Origin: a virus
Strand: one strand, 5' to 3'
IMG/VR virus record: IMGVR_UViG_3300047373_000289
Location: 1-56,363 of that record
Length of the DNA stretch: 56,363 bases
The notes beneath the pieces are model-generated. The model did not search any database and was not told the DNA's origin. It saw only the letters and a program-made list of their open reading frames with translations. The stretch's first letter is position 1. Each line of letters begins with the position of its first letter. The translations under genes were made by a program, and so were the position numbers. Of the stretch, positions 43,943 to 51,723 are shown piece after piece.

Positions 43943-45072
43943 AACATCTAGCCCTCATACTATGCCTGCTCTCACAGCAAGTGATTGTAGGACAGGATTC
44001 CTGCGTTGTATTTGGAAACGAAAACATTCAACCTAGGATGATGGGGTACGTCCCAGAGCCGATGCAGTGGGAAGAGATAGATTACGTCTACCACATACAC
44101 TACACCGACAGCTTTCCAGATAGCTACATACCTGAGGATATCATTATGGATGCTCACCAGCATCTGAACGAGGAGTTCGACGAGGCTATGCTCAACTTCG
44201 ATCTAGTAGATATCGTGTACCACGACTTTGATGAGTTCTGGGGTGCTCCTGTGATCCTAGAGCAAAATAACATATGCGTACCGTATAGCCAGAGCGGGTT
44301 CCAATGGATGGATGCCTACGTAGAGGATCTGGTGTGGGACAGAGAGATATACATGAATGTCCATATATTCCCCACCTTCTGCAATGGGATACTTGGATTT
44401 GCCTGGACATCATACACAGCAAGCACTGAGCTTGAAGGGGTGTGGGTTAGGTCCGATGTGTTCGGCAACTATGGACCACAGCTAGCTTTCGACGATAGAG
44501 ATCAAAATAAAACATTAATACACGAAGTAGGACACTACGTAGGGTTGAAGCATGTGTTCCAAGGCGTAGAATTTTGCGGTGAAGACCTAGGGCCTTGCGA
44601 AGAAACAGGAGACTTTGTTTGTGATACCCCTCCCACCAAGGTGAACTGGAACTGTGTGAATCCAGTATGTCCACCAGGGCTGTACGGCTATGAGCCAAAC
44701 AATCACATGGATTACTACGTGGATTCCTGTAGGACGAACTTCACCCCTGGTCAAATAGAACGGATGCATTACATCCTGCCTATTGCTAGGCCAGGTATTA
44801 CTGATCAAGACCCGTACTGCTTAGGCGATTTAAACGGAGACCACGTAGTGGGTATGGTAGACCTTATGCTTATGCTTGCTAACTGGGAGGATCCCACTTG
44901 GGCAGCAGGAGATCTGAATGGTAATGGATACTTTAATGTGATAGACTTTTCAGTCTTCCTAGGTCAGTGGGGCACAATATGTTACGGTGCCGAACTTGAT
45001 CCTTTTTATAGGGAGGAGCCACTACCAGTCTTGAAACTAGAAAGGGGCCGAAGCCCCTTTCCATTCAAGTAG
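43939..45072 (+). CDS. Secreted M43 (pappalysin-type) metalloprotease with dockerin-like pair
   Basis: 377 residues. A signal peptide (MKHLALILCLLSQQVIVGQ) directs export. The zinc motif HEVGHYVGLKH is at 195-205 and the Met-turn NHMDYYVDSC begins near 255, with FTPGQIERMH after it. The Cys pattern around FCGEDLGPCEETGDFVCDTPP fits M43 pappalysin/cytophagalysins. Residues about 293-347 hold two EF-hand/dockerin-type loops (DLNGDHVVGMVDLMLML and DLNGNGYFNVIDFSVFL). ATGA overlap couples it to the holin, where an endolysin would be expected. It probably degrades cell-envelope or matrix proteins at lysis. No T9SS C-terminal domain is visible. Confidence 0.85.
   Translation: MKHLALILCLLSQQVIVGQDSCVVFGNENIQPRMMGYVPEPMQWEEIDYVYHIHYTDSFPDSYIPEDIIMDAHQHLNEEFDEAMLNFDLVDIVYHDFDEFWGAPVILEQNNICVPYSQSGFQWMDAYVEDLVWDREIYMNVHIFPTFCNGILGFAWTSYTASTELEGVWVRSDVFGNYGPQLAFDDRDQNKTLIHEVGHYVGLKHVFQGVEFCGEDLGPCEETGDFVCDTPPTKVNWNCVNPVCPPGLYGYEPNNHMDYYVDSCRTNFTPGQIERMHYILPIARPGITDQDPYCLGDLNGDHVVGMVDLMLMLANWEDPTWAAGDLNGNGYFNVIDFSVFLGQWGTICYGAELDPFYREEPLPVLKLERGRSPFPFK
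45040..45061. terminator. Shared bidirectional terminator between late and early blocks
   Basis: Perfect 9-bp stem GAAAGGGGC (45040-45048) and GCCCCTTTC (45053-45061). The loop reads CGAA on plus and TTCG on minus. It lies inside the last codons of the protease gene and 46 nt beyond the stop of the minus-strand reductase gene, so it can stop both convergent transcripts. The stem's own A and T blocks supply the U tract. Confidence 0.7.
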
Positions 45073-45106
45073 TACAGCTGGGATATCCAGCATTGATCTA
45101 GCCGCT

Positions 45107-46999
45107 TCATCGAACTGGGCATGCGCCCCCTTCGCAGTCATCAATCTCTACCTCATCTAATCCTAGCTGGGCAATTGATGTGATTGGAGTTACTGTCTTG
45201 CGCATCTCTAAGTATGTGCCTTCGTCAATCTCCTCCAGAGGAGCCTGCTTGAACCCGTGCTCGTTATGAAGCAAGAATGATACAGACTTTACATTCTTGA
45301 AGTTCTTGTCGAGCCACTCCTTGATACCATCTAGCTCTTCTTTACGGTAGTAAATAGTAACCGATACAGCATTGTCAGACCACTCAGCTTGCAGACGCTT
45401 GATCACTTCTAATTGATCCAAGGCTGTCATGTCGTTAGCGAACATGGTTCCTTTAGGGAACTTGCAAGGGAAACTTACAACGATAGTAGACTTATCTTCT
45501 GTGCCGTCAAAGTTCAACACGAATTCCACAGGGTACCCGTGCTTCCTGGCGGCATGTGCCAGACTGCTATCAGCTGACATGCGGATTCGTCGGATATAGT
45601 ACTCGCTGTATCCAGGGTGAGCTCCTGGTGTAACGCCAGCAAGAAGACTAAGCGTTCCAGATGGCTTAACTGTTGTAAGCTTAATGGATGCTGGATATCC
45701 TGCCAGTTCAGAGTATTCTTTGTCATATGATCGTAGGTAATCATAGCAGTCAGCTAACCAAGAGCGCTGTTCTTCAGTCGCTTGCAAGTATCCAGTGACT
45801 CCGATACCCATACGCATATTCTTGTGTACGATATCCTCAGTCTCCTTTACAGCACATTTGATAGCCAAGCTATGCTTGTTAATTCTATAAAGATAACGCG
45901 CAACTTTCTTAAGCTCTTCGTAATGCTCAATGTTCGGAAGATAAATCTCAGCCAAGCAGCACGTCTCGAAGTTCGCTAGAGATTGCTCAGCACAAGGATT
46001 GAATCCCTGTACATCTGGATCTGGGTACTCAACCTCAAAGGTGCGCCCCATTCGGCGTGATGCCTCAAGGTTAATAAGTCCGTAAGGCTCTCCGTTACCG
46101 TTGTATCCTTCCCAGAACTCAGCAGGCAGCTTCGAGATATCATCACAAACGACAGAATTATTACTCATCGCTCTCCAGTTGGGGATACCTCCTAAGTCCC
46201 AACGCTTTGCTTGCAAGTACTCTACATCATCGCAGTCTCCGATAGCAATCTGTGCTGACCTGCGAACGTTACCAGCAACTACGATTCTACCAATGATGTT
46301 CATCACATCAAGACAGTCAACAGGGCTGAGGCGCTGACCTGATTTCTTGTTTAAGATTTCATTGATCTCTTGCATACCCCAGACCAGATCCTCAGGTCCT
46401 GAAGCTGTTCCTCCGAATCCTTTAATGGCAGAGCCCTTGGATCGAATGAGATGTGTAGCATATGTAAAGTCCTCACCTGTAACGAATGAAGCCTCTAGGA
46501 CTCGCTGTAGAAGCTCTACCCATCCCTCACGGCTATCAGGCACAATGAAGTCTGCATCGTTTTCATCTATACGCTCTACCTTAACTCGGTTCTTAACCTT
46601 TGGTAGTTGGTATACGTTCTCTCGCTGGATGTTAAATCCTACACCTGAACCAAGCATAAGCATTTCGAATGCCCATGTGAATGGACGAATCGGATCATCT
46701 ACTACGACAAATGCGCAGTTTTGTAAGGAAGGCAGACCCAATCGGTCAACTGTTTTAGTACCTAGTTGCCAGAGAAATCGCCCTGCCACGGTGCCTTTCA
46801 GCTCCATCATTATCTTCTTCAGCTCTCCCTCTTCGAATTGGGAAAAGCCTACATTGAGTTGGTCACGACACGCATCAATCACACGATCAACGGTGTCCTC
46901 CCACTCTTCTGTTTTGCCATCGGCAGTTTGTCTGGAATAGGTACGCTTATAGACAGCATACCCTACCTCGCCCCAAGGGACAAGTGAAGGATCATACAT
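45107..46999 (-). CDS. nrdJ: Class II (adenosylcobalamin-dependent) ribonucleotide reductase, monomeric type
   Basis: 630 residues: converts ribonucleoside triphosphates to deoxynucleotides. Visible hallmarks are a redox Cys in LQNCAFV (C95), the NPCAEQSL active site (N334, C336, E338), a partner Cys in FETCC (347), glycine-rich ASGPEDLV, VVAGNVRRSAQIA and the KPSGTLSLLAGVTPGAHPG barrel motif, and a C-terminal thiol pair C622/C627 in CEGGACPVR. Length and layout fit the monomeric class II enzymes (Lactobacillus leichmannii type, usually 700-740 residues), shorter in the regulatory part. It needs host B12. It is the last gene of the early block and overlaps nothing. A T-rich hairpin precedes it. 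Confidence 0.9.
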   Translation of the reverse strand: MYDPSLVPWGEVGYAVYKRTYSRQTADGKTEEWEDTVDRVIDACRDQLNVGFSQFEEGELKKIMMELKGTVAGRFLWQLGTKTVDRLGLPSLQNCAFVVVDDPIRPFTWAFEMLMLGSGVGFNIQRENVYQLPKVKNRVKVERIDENDADFIVPDSREGWVELLQRVLEASFVTGEDFTYATHLIRSKGSAIKGFGGTASGPEDLVWGMQEINEILNKKSGQRLSPVDCLDVMNIIGRIVVAGNVRRSAQIAIGDCDDVEYLQAKRWDLGGIPNWRAMSNNSVVCDDISKLPAEFWEGYNGNGEPYGLINLEASRRMGRTFEVEYPDPDVQGFNPCAEQSLANFETCCLAEIYLPNIEHYEELKKVARYLYRINKHSLAIKCAVKETEDIVHKNMRMGIGVTGYLQATEEQRSWLADCYDYLRSYDKEYSELAGYPASIKLTTVKPSGTLSLLAGVTPGAHPGYSEYYIRRIRMSADSSLAHAARKHGYPVEFVLNFDGTEDKSTIVVSFPCKFPKGTMFANDMTALDQLEVIKRLQAEWSDNAVSVTIYYRKEELDGIKEWLDKNFKNVKSVSFLLHNEHGFKQAPLEEIDEGTYLEMRKTVTPITSIAQLGLDEVEIDDCEGGACPVR

Positions 47000-47000
47000 A

Positions 47001-47050
47001 GTAAAAAAATTAAAAAATTAAAAACGGACTACTAAGATAGTCAATAGTCC
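47001..47050 (-). terminator. Putative terminator/attenuator before the reductase gene
   Basis: On the minus strand GGACTA (47050-47045) pairs with TAGTCC (47031-47026) around a 13-nt loop, followed by GTTTTTAATTTTTTAATTTTTTT to about 47002. The stop codon of the upstream nuclease lies within it, and the reductase ATG is at 46999. A 6-bp stem is weak, so it may attenuate rather than stop transcription. Confidence 0.4.
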
Positions 47051-47565
47051 TTAAAATACTTCCACACCCTGTACGTTTCTAAAGACCTGAGGTCCAACAA
47101 GTTAAGTGTTGTTATGACATCCTCTCGATCTTTTCGAGTGTACTTTTTCTTGTATGAATCTCGCTTATGCGACACAAATACATCTTCCACATTCTCCTCG
47201 CAGTAAGACACTAGGTCTTCTCGATCTACGATACTGAATCCACCCTCCTCAGGCATGTCGAATGCTATAATCTTAGCACCACCATACATCCATCCTGGGT
47301 TGCCAGCTACGTTCTTAAACTCACACCAAATCTCATCTGGTAGGTTATTGCCCTTTACATCTACACCCCACTTACCCTCGATGCCTTCATACTGCATCCA
47401 GAAGTCAACATGCATATGCACATCATCTTTTCTGCCTGACTTCACGACCTGAAGACCTAAGTCTCTTGCCGCACGTTCGAAGCGTACTTCAGCTACCCTT
47501 CCTGTTGAGAACGAATATCGTTTCCTGCTTTGACTTTGCATCTTGGTTTGCTTCAGAATGTTCAA
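47041..47565 (-). CDS. PD-(D/E)XK nuclease-like protein
   Basis: 174 residues, ATG 47565 (or 47541, MQSQSRKRYSF, giving a shorter overlap). The catalytic pattern reads HVDF (D54), then GVDVKG (D69-x-K71), with a preceding helix Glu (E26/E30 in AEVRFERAARD). This is the D-(x)n-(D/E)xK core of restriction-like folds. It is probably a structure-specific or degradative endonuclease used in host DNA breakdown or replication-end processing. The start overlaps the upstream gene by 77 or 53 nt in another frame. The precise family is not identified. Confidence 0.6.
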   Translation of the reverse strand: MNILKQTKMQSQSRKRYSFSTGRVAEVRFERAARDLGLQVVKSGRKDDVHMHVDFWMQYEGIEGKWGVDVKGNNLPDEIWCEFKNVAGNPGWMYGGAKIIAFDMPEEGGFSIVDREDLVSYCEENVEDVFVSHKRDSYKKKYTRKDREDVITTLNLLDLRSLETYRVWKYFKDY

Positions 47566-47773
47566 ATGAAGCTTCCTTTACAAGGTCTAGCTCCTGGTTC
47601 ATCATTATGCGAATACCAGCAACCATATTGGCTATGTTGCCAGAGTCCTCACGTGGATCTCCGTTTTCATCGAATAGCTCTTCGAAAAACTCATCAATGA
47701 GTTCATGAAGCCTTACGGTGGCTATCCTGTAGCTAGCTCCTAGCTGTTCCTTTGTTAACTCGTTTTTTGCCAT
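47489..47773 (-). CDS. Small helical early protein, unknown function
   Basis: 94 residues, mainly helical and acidic (RLHELIDEFFEELFDENGDP, then NIANMVAGIRIMMNQELDLV). It overlaps the stop of the upstream nuclease gene by 41 nt and the downstream nuclease gene by up to 77 nt. The tight overlaps place it in the early replication operon. No family is recognised, and there is no membrane or metal motif. Confidence 0.6.
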   Translation of the reverse strand: MAKNELTKEQLGASYRIATVRLHELIDEFFEELFDENGDPREDSGNIANMVAGIRIMMNQELDLVKEASFEHSEANQDAKSKQETIFVLNRKGS

Positions 47774-48221
47774 ATCCTAGTTCTTTAAGTTTTACTATAG
47801 CCTGCTCAATCTGATGTTTGTTTTTACAGATGAACAAAGCGGGGACTGGTTCTCCTGAGTCTATCAAGTGCTTAAGGAACAACTTCCAACGCATCGGAAA
47901 GTCATGATGCGAAGGAGTGTACCCTTTGGTTTCGATAATCCATTCTCCGTTTGGTCCTACGAAGTCTGGAGTGTATTTAATGGGAAGGACTATCGCACCG
48001 CTACGATCCGACAAGTCTTTCCGCTTAGTAGTCATTTTCAGGTAAGTTCCTGGATACCTAAACTTCTCCACGAGCATATACTCATGGGTCTCGTAGGTGA
48101 AGCTGATCTTATGCTCAGACAATAAGTCCGCACATGTCTTCTCTAATCCGCTCTTATACTTACCTAAATTGCGTTTTTTAGCTGATTTACGCTTAGGAGT
48201 TCCGCTTTTCTGTCGTTTCAC
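47733..48221 (-). CDS. PD-(D/E)XK endonuclease (T7 endonuclease I / DUF1064-like)
   Basis: 162 residues with a Lys-rich N-terminus. The catalytic series is E27 (KSGLEKTC), D86 (YTPDFVGP), E97-x-K99 (WIIETKG), then FPMRWKLF. This is the order found in T7 endonuclease I and DUF1064-type phage junction resolvases (E-D-ExK). It would resolve branched recombination or replication DNA before packaging. It lies 17 nt downstream of the primase-helicase stop and overlaps the next gene by 41 nt. Strong motif match by eye, but DUF1064 versus endonuclease I cannot be decided. Confidence 0.75.
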   Translation of the reverse strand: MKRQKSGTPKRKSAKKRNLGKYKSGLEKTCADLLSEHKISFTYETHEYMLVEKFRYPGTYLKMTTKRKDLSDRSGAIVLPIKYTPDFVGPNGEWIIETKGYTPSHHDFPMRWKLFLKHLIDSGEPVPALFICKNKHQIEQAIVKLKELGYGKKRVNKGTARS

Positions 48222-48238
48222 TTAGGCTAAGTTACAGC

Positions 48239-50056
48239 CTAATTCTCTAAAAAAGAAGAGTTTATAGGAAATACAAAGGGTTCTTGCTTTCCACCCTCTA
48301 AATCAACAGACTCAAACATCATTTTCTGAGTCTTAAACGCACGGAATCCAGTTCTCGATGTGTTCATTTCAAATCGGAATGGCTCTTCTAGCGGAGTAGG
48401 CTCACCACCTGTCTCAACGTCACGCACCTTACGTACATGGAACTCTGTGATCTTGCGTTCCGCAGGGATTGGATGCTGTACCTTTCTGTGTATAGTCAAG
48501 AACGAATCTGCTCGATTGACGAACTTACCTCCACCCTCAGTGTCCTCGGCATAGGGAGCTACAGGTAGCCCATCCTCACCTTTGATGCGCTGTGAAGCTG
48601 TAACAGCGTGCATGTTTAACCATACCGCGATGTTATTTGCTGTAGAGAATGTAAGGAACTCAGATGCCGCCTCGTAGTGATACTCGTGTACACCAATACC
48701 TGACTTACCCATGTCGAGCTTAAGGCTGTTGTACGGGTCGATAAATACAGCATCTACCTCCTGTTGCTTCATTACTTTCTCAAGGAACACAATAATATCT
48801 GAGTAGCTGTACACTTGTTTGTTACTGATTACAGTAAAGTACTTGCCAACCCACTCGTATGCCTTCTTGCGCTCCATGTAATTCATAGAACTGATTGGTT
48901 TGTTAAGAGCGAATTGTATAAGGCTCATCTTTAGCGAGGCTGTACGATTCTCTGATGAGTACACAACCCACTTCCAGCCATGCCGCACGGTAGCGTTGAC
49001 CATAAGATACAGAGCCATAGTAGTTTTACCCACGTTGCTGTGCCCATTGATGATAGTGAACTCTCGCTTGTACCTGAAGTATTGGTCTAGATCGGTATCT
49101 CCTGTGTCTAAACCTACAGGTATACGTCCGTTTGCGTAGTCATCAATCCATCTGAAGTCCTCGTCATCTGACGATATGAAAGACATATCCCCATCATTCA
49201 CCAACATCTCACGCTGTGCCTTCTTCTCGTCGTCGATAGTAGTTCGGATAGGGTCTTGCTTGCCCTTCTCGATAGCGTCTCGGATGGTGTTGATGGTGTG
49301 CTTCTCGTCATCTACATCACGCTTGAGTATCTCACGAGTGAGTACACGGACTACCTCGTCCTCCTCCATACGCCCAGCAGCTACATACCCGCCACACAGC
49401 CTAGCAGCACGAAGAAGGGTAGCATGTTTCTCCCCGTCATCGCACTGACGTATCATACGCGCAGCTAGATTTAACTTTAAGTAATCGGTGTAAACTCCTG
49501 ATTGTGAGACAGCTACCTGTGATTCACTCTTCTCGGTTGCGAATGCCCCGAAGGCGGATGATTCATCTTTGATGATGATGTCTGGGTCATATGACTCGAA
49601 GCATGCACGGGATTCGTTAATGCCCGATTCATCTACCTCTAGGTCATACTGCTTACTGAAGTATGTACGTAATGCACGGAAGTGATCGCGGTGTCGTTCA
49701 GGATGGGTTATCCTGACTAACGCCTTGAGCCCATCACCTGACGGAGATACCCAACAGCTGTATACATACGGGTCGGTACTGAGAAGAGCCTTGGATACAT
49801 TAACATCAATGTGATCGAAATCCAGAACAATGAATCCGCTATGCTTCTCAATTGCTTGGTCTTTCCTGTCGCCAAACTCACCGCTGAATAATACAACGGG
49901 TAGGCTCTTTTTGAAATCTTTTTCTCCACCACGAACAGCTTCAATCGTTGGCGCAGAAATCCCCTCCTGTATTCTTTTGAGGGCAGTCACAATCGGAATC
50001 ACATGGGCATCCGCCTTGGACTTTTTGTACAGGTCTTTGTATATCGTTACGTTCAT
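48239..50056 (-). CDS. Primase-helicase: BT4734-like N-terminus plus DnaB/RecA-type helicase
   Basis: 605 residues. The N-terminal 170 residues (MNVTIYKDLYKKSKADAHV, then SGFIVLDFDHID, then WVSPSGDGLKALVRI) match the BT4734-like/VirE N-terminal domain of Bacteroidetes, an archaeo-eukaryotic primase-polymerase relative (DFDHID as metal site). A helical linker follows. The C-terminal RecA-like motor has Walker A GHSNVGKTT (338-346), Walker B AVFIDPY (D440), and DnaB-like loops (VAPYAEDTEGGGKFVNRADS). It probably primes and unwinds the phage replication fork. The first 116 nt overlap the DUF3310 gene in another frame. Confidence 0.85.
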   Translation of the reverse strand: MNVTIYKDLYKKSKADAHVIPIVTALKRIQEGISAPTIEAVRGGEKDFKKSLPVVLFSGEFGDRKDQAIEKHSGFIVLDFDHIDVNVSKALLSTDPYVYSCWVSPSGDGLKALVRITHPERHRDHFRALRTYFSKQYDLEVDESGINESRACFESYDPDIIIKDESSAFGAFATEKSESQVAVSQSGVYTDYLKLNLAARMIRQCDDGEKHATLLRAARLCGGYVAAGRMEEDEVVRVLTREILKRDVDDEKHTINTIRDAIEKGKQDPIRTTIDDEKKAQREMLVNDGDMSFISSDDEDFRWIDDYANGRIPVGLDTGDTDLDQYFRYKREFTIINGHSNVGKTTMALYLMVNATVRHGWKWVVYSSENRTASLKMSLIQFALNKPISSMNYMERKKAYEWVGKYFTVISNKQVYSYSDIIVFLEKVMKQQEVDAVFIDPYNSLKLDMGKSGIGVHEYHYEAASEFLTFSTANNIAVWLNMHAVTASQRIKGEDGLPVAPYAEDTEGGGKFVNRADSFLTIHRKVQHPIPAERKITEFHVRKVRDVETGGEPTPLEEPFRFEMNTSRTGFRAFKTQKMMFESVDLEGGKQEPFVFPINSSFLEN

Positions 50057-50282
50057 CCGAGTATTTGTATTCGAGTAATAAATTTAGGTAGTGGATAGCC
50101 TTAAGCACATCCTCCTTGCCGTTCTTGAATTCGTGGCGGCATACGTACTTAATTACATTCCCCTCTATGAAGGGTATGTTATTGGCGGCTATGAAGTCAG
50201 TGGGTTGAATCTTCATTTCCTTGTAGTGCTTGCCTCCTACTTGTTTGTCGCTATGTTTCATTTGGTCGTGATGTTGTTCCAA
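49941..50282 (-). CDS. DUF3310 protein with Cys-rich C-terminal extension
   Basis: 113 residues. SDKQVGGKHYKEMKIQPTDF, then FIEGNVIKYVCRHEFKNGKE and DVLKAIHYLNLLLEY are the DUF3310 family pattern common in phages (small nucleotide-metabolism or regulator-like proteins). The C-terminal 38 residues (CPCDSDCDCPQK) are read in a different frame from the primase-helicase N-terminus, a 116-nt overlap. The extension exists because no stop occurs earlier in this frame. Cys pairs might bind a metal. The start at 50282 overlaps the upstream gene by 32 nt. Confidence 0.75.
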   Translation of the reverse strand: MEQHHDQMKHSDKQVGGKHYKEMKIQPTDFIAANNIPFIEGNVIKYVCRHEFKNGKEDVLKAIHYLNLLLEYKYSDERNDIQRPVQKVQGGCPCDSDCDCPQKNTGGDFCAND

Positions 50283-50499
50283 CTTGTTTTATCGAAGTTA
50301 TGGAATCAATCACAATGGTCTTGTTCTTAGCCTTGGCTGTGAATAGTTCCCTCTCAAGCCTAGACATTGTTTTACCATCGTTCTTCATGATGTCCATAGG
50401 TTCGTTGTACTGGCTTACGATCCACACGTTTCTAGACTGTGGTCGCTTATTCTTAATAGTAGTGACCTTTGCGGTCATGGAGTATATAGGTCGTCCCAT
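50251..50499 (-). CDS. Small basic early protein, unknown function
   Basis: 82 residues (an internal ATG at 50478 is possible). The body KNKRPQSRNVWIVSQYNEPM and KNKTIVIDSITSIKQVG contains two strand-like segments split by a charged helix. The reading frame overlaps the DUF3310 start by 32 nt, in the same operon. It lies just downstream of the hairpin at 50518-50541. No family is recognised. Confidence 0.5.
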   Translation of the reverse strand: MGRPIYSMTAKVTTIKNKRPQSRNVWIVSQYNEPMDIMKNDGKTMSRLERELFTAKAKNKTIVIDSITSIKQVGTTSRPNET

Positions 50500-50517
50500 A
50501 ATATTAGAGGGAAGAAA

Positions 50518-50541
50518 GGGGTAGAGCTTTCACCCTACCCC
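50518..50541 (-). terminator. Early-operon hairpin terminator (minus strand)
   Basis: On the minus strand GGGGTAGGG (50541-50533) pairs with CTCTACCCC (50526-50518) around a 6-nt loop, one pair being G-U that would be A-C on the plus strand, followed by a U-rich TTTCTTCCC. It lies between the SSB-like gene and the 82-residue gene. It could lower expression of the downstream replication genes relative to the SSB-like protein. Confidence 0.6.
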
Positions 50542-50562
50542 CATCCCTGATAAAGCAATCTA

Positions 50563-50865
50563 TTAGAATGGAAGGTCAGAAGACCCTTCGGATTTAGTTG
50601 CTGTCCGACGCTCTTGCGCCGCTTCACTGTTAGGATCCCATACGCTCAGGCATGGCTTGCCATTCTTCGACATGAATAGTCGAAATCTAACGTTGCCGCC
50701 CTGACCCTGTGCATCACGCTTGGTGGTGTACTGGTCGATGGCATCCTTAAGCTCGTTGTCCTTGAGGCGGAAAGACCACCCCATCAACTCGCCATTGTCA
50801 TTGTAGCTTGGCTCATCGGCCCAGCCTACTAGTACGCTTTCGTACTTCTTTGTTTGTTCACTCAT
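50563..50865 (-). CDS. SSB-like single-stranded DNA-binding protein (putative)
   Basis: 100 residues. A beta-barrel-like core (YESVLVGWADEPSYNDNGELM, then GGNVRFRLFMSKNGKPCLSVWD) is followed by a Ser/Thr/Gln tail ending SSDLPF. That acidic-hydrophobic tip is the partner-binding signature of SSB proteins (DDDIPF). It would protect ssDNA and recruit the exonuclease and annealing protein encoded next to it. The match in the OB-fold itself is weak by eye. The upstream 29-residue ORF overlaps it by ATGA, and a hairpin terminator follows. Confidence 0.65.
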   Translation of the reverse strand: MSEQTKKYESVLVGWADEPSYNDNGELMGWSFRLKDNELKDAIDQYTTKRDAQGQGGNVRFRLFMSKNGKPCLSVWDPNSEAAQERRTATKSEGSSDLPF

Positions 50866-50951
50866 TTGTAGAGAAAGTTAGTAAATAAGACATGAAAAAT
50901 AATTGCACCTGCAATAAGAAAAGTTCGTTTGATTAATTTTTTATACTTCAT
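50862..50951 (-). CDS. Candidate 29-residue membrane peptide
   Basis: An open frame from ATG 50951 to TGA 50864-50862: basic N-terminus (MKYKKLIKR) then one hydrophobic helix (TFLIAGAIIFHVLFTNF). Its stop overlaps the start of the SSB-like gene by ATGA, and it fills the otherwise empty 75-nt gap before it, with a short overlap of the exonuclease stop. The coupling and clean TM profile support a real gene. Early small phage membrane peptides often inhibit host functions, but no function is shown here. Confidence 0.45.
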   Translation of the reverse strand: MKYKKLIKRTFLIAGAIIFHVLFTNFLYK

Positions 50952-51723
50952 AGTTTAGGTAATCTGTTTGTGGATTATAGTCTTGCTCAAGGAAGTTTGT
51001 GATACGCTTGAGAGCGTCATGAAACTTCATCTCTCCTGTAAACAGGGTGGAGTCAGAGCATTTAACGAGGGCAGGAAGGTACGGGTAAGTTTTCTCTTGT
51101 ACAACCCAATAGAAATCTTTTATTCCAAATACTTGTGTGTAGATGTAAGCTTGGATGTCATATGAGAAGTCCTTGATAGCATACCGAAACTTCTCTGAGC
51201 TACGTGCTGACTTACTATCGCTAATGAATCCATCGCCTAAGCAGTCGAGGAATCCCTTCACTTGTATGCCATGTAGCTCTTCGAGGAATCCTACCTGATA
51301 ATCACCCTTGAGGTGAGAGTCAAGCAAACCACATGTGGCTAGCCTGTCGATCATGTCGTTAGCCATCTTCCACTCATCTCCCGACACTATTGTCTTCCCT
51401 TCCTCAGCCGCTTCCTCTTTGATTTCCGTTAGCTTAGCCTTGTACTCGGCAGTAAGTGTAGGTTTCTTAGAGGCTTGAGCCTTGTCTGACAGCGTGTTTA
51501 CGATAGCAGATGGAGACATGACTGTGTACTTCTCGAATGCTTTGTCCCGTTCGAACAACAGCATATCGTACATGGTGCCGAACTCTAGCGCATCTGATTT
51601 GTATTTGACTTCACCCTTCATGTAGCGATCGAACTGAGCCATATCGCCTAGGGCTTGCTTGAGAGACGAGTACGACAAGTGAGACTTGCCGTACCGCTCC
51701 ATTAATTTATCTGATATATTCAT
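50941..51723 (-). CDS. PD-(D/E)XK 5'-3' exonuclease (RecE/lambda-exo/PDDEXK_1-like)
   Basis: 260 residues. ALEFGTMYDMLLFE (about 45-58) is motif I, then GFLDCLGD with D160, D169-S-K171 in place of ExK, and SYDIQAYIYTQ with Q191. This is the pattern of RecE/exonuclease VIII-type recombination nucleases (DUF3799 group). Such enzymes resect double-strand ends to feed an annealing protein, encoded two genes upstream here. The Ser in DSK is a mild deviation. The start overlaps the previous gene by ATGA. Confidence 0.75.
   Translation of the reverse strand: MNISDKLMERYGKSHLSYSSLKQALGDMAQFDRYMKGEVKYKSDALEFGTMYDMLLFERDKAFEKYTVMSPSAIVNTLSDKAQASKKPTLTAEYKAKLTEIKEEAAEEGKTIVSGDEWKMANDMIDRLATCGLLDSHLKGDYQVGFLEELHGIQVKGFLDCLGDGFISDSKSARSSEKFRYAIKDFSYDIQAYIYTQVFGIKDFYWVVQEKTYPYLPALVKCSDSTLFTGEMKFHDALKRITNFLEQDYNPQTDYLNYEV

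Noticed and set aside
46347-46940. A 197-codon plus-strand ORF in the reductase gene
   Set aside because: It is an antisense shadow of a well-conserved reductase gene, with Ser/Arg/Pro-rich composition and no start context.
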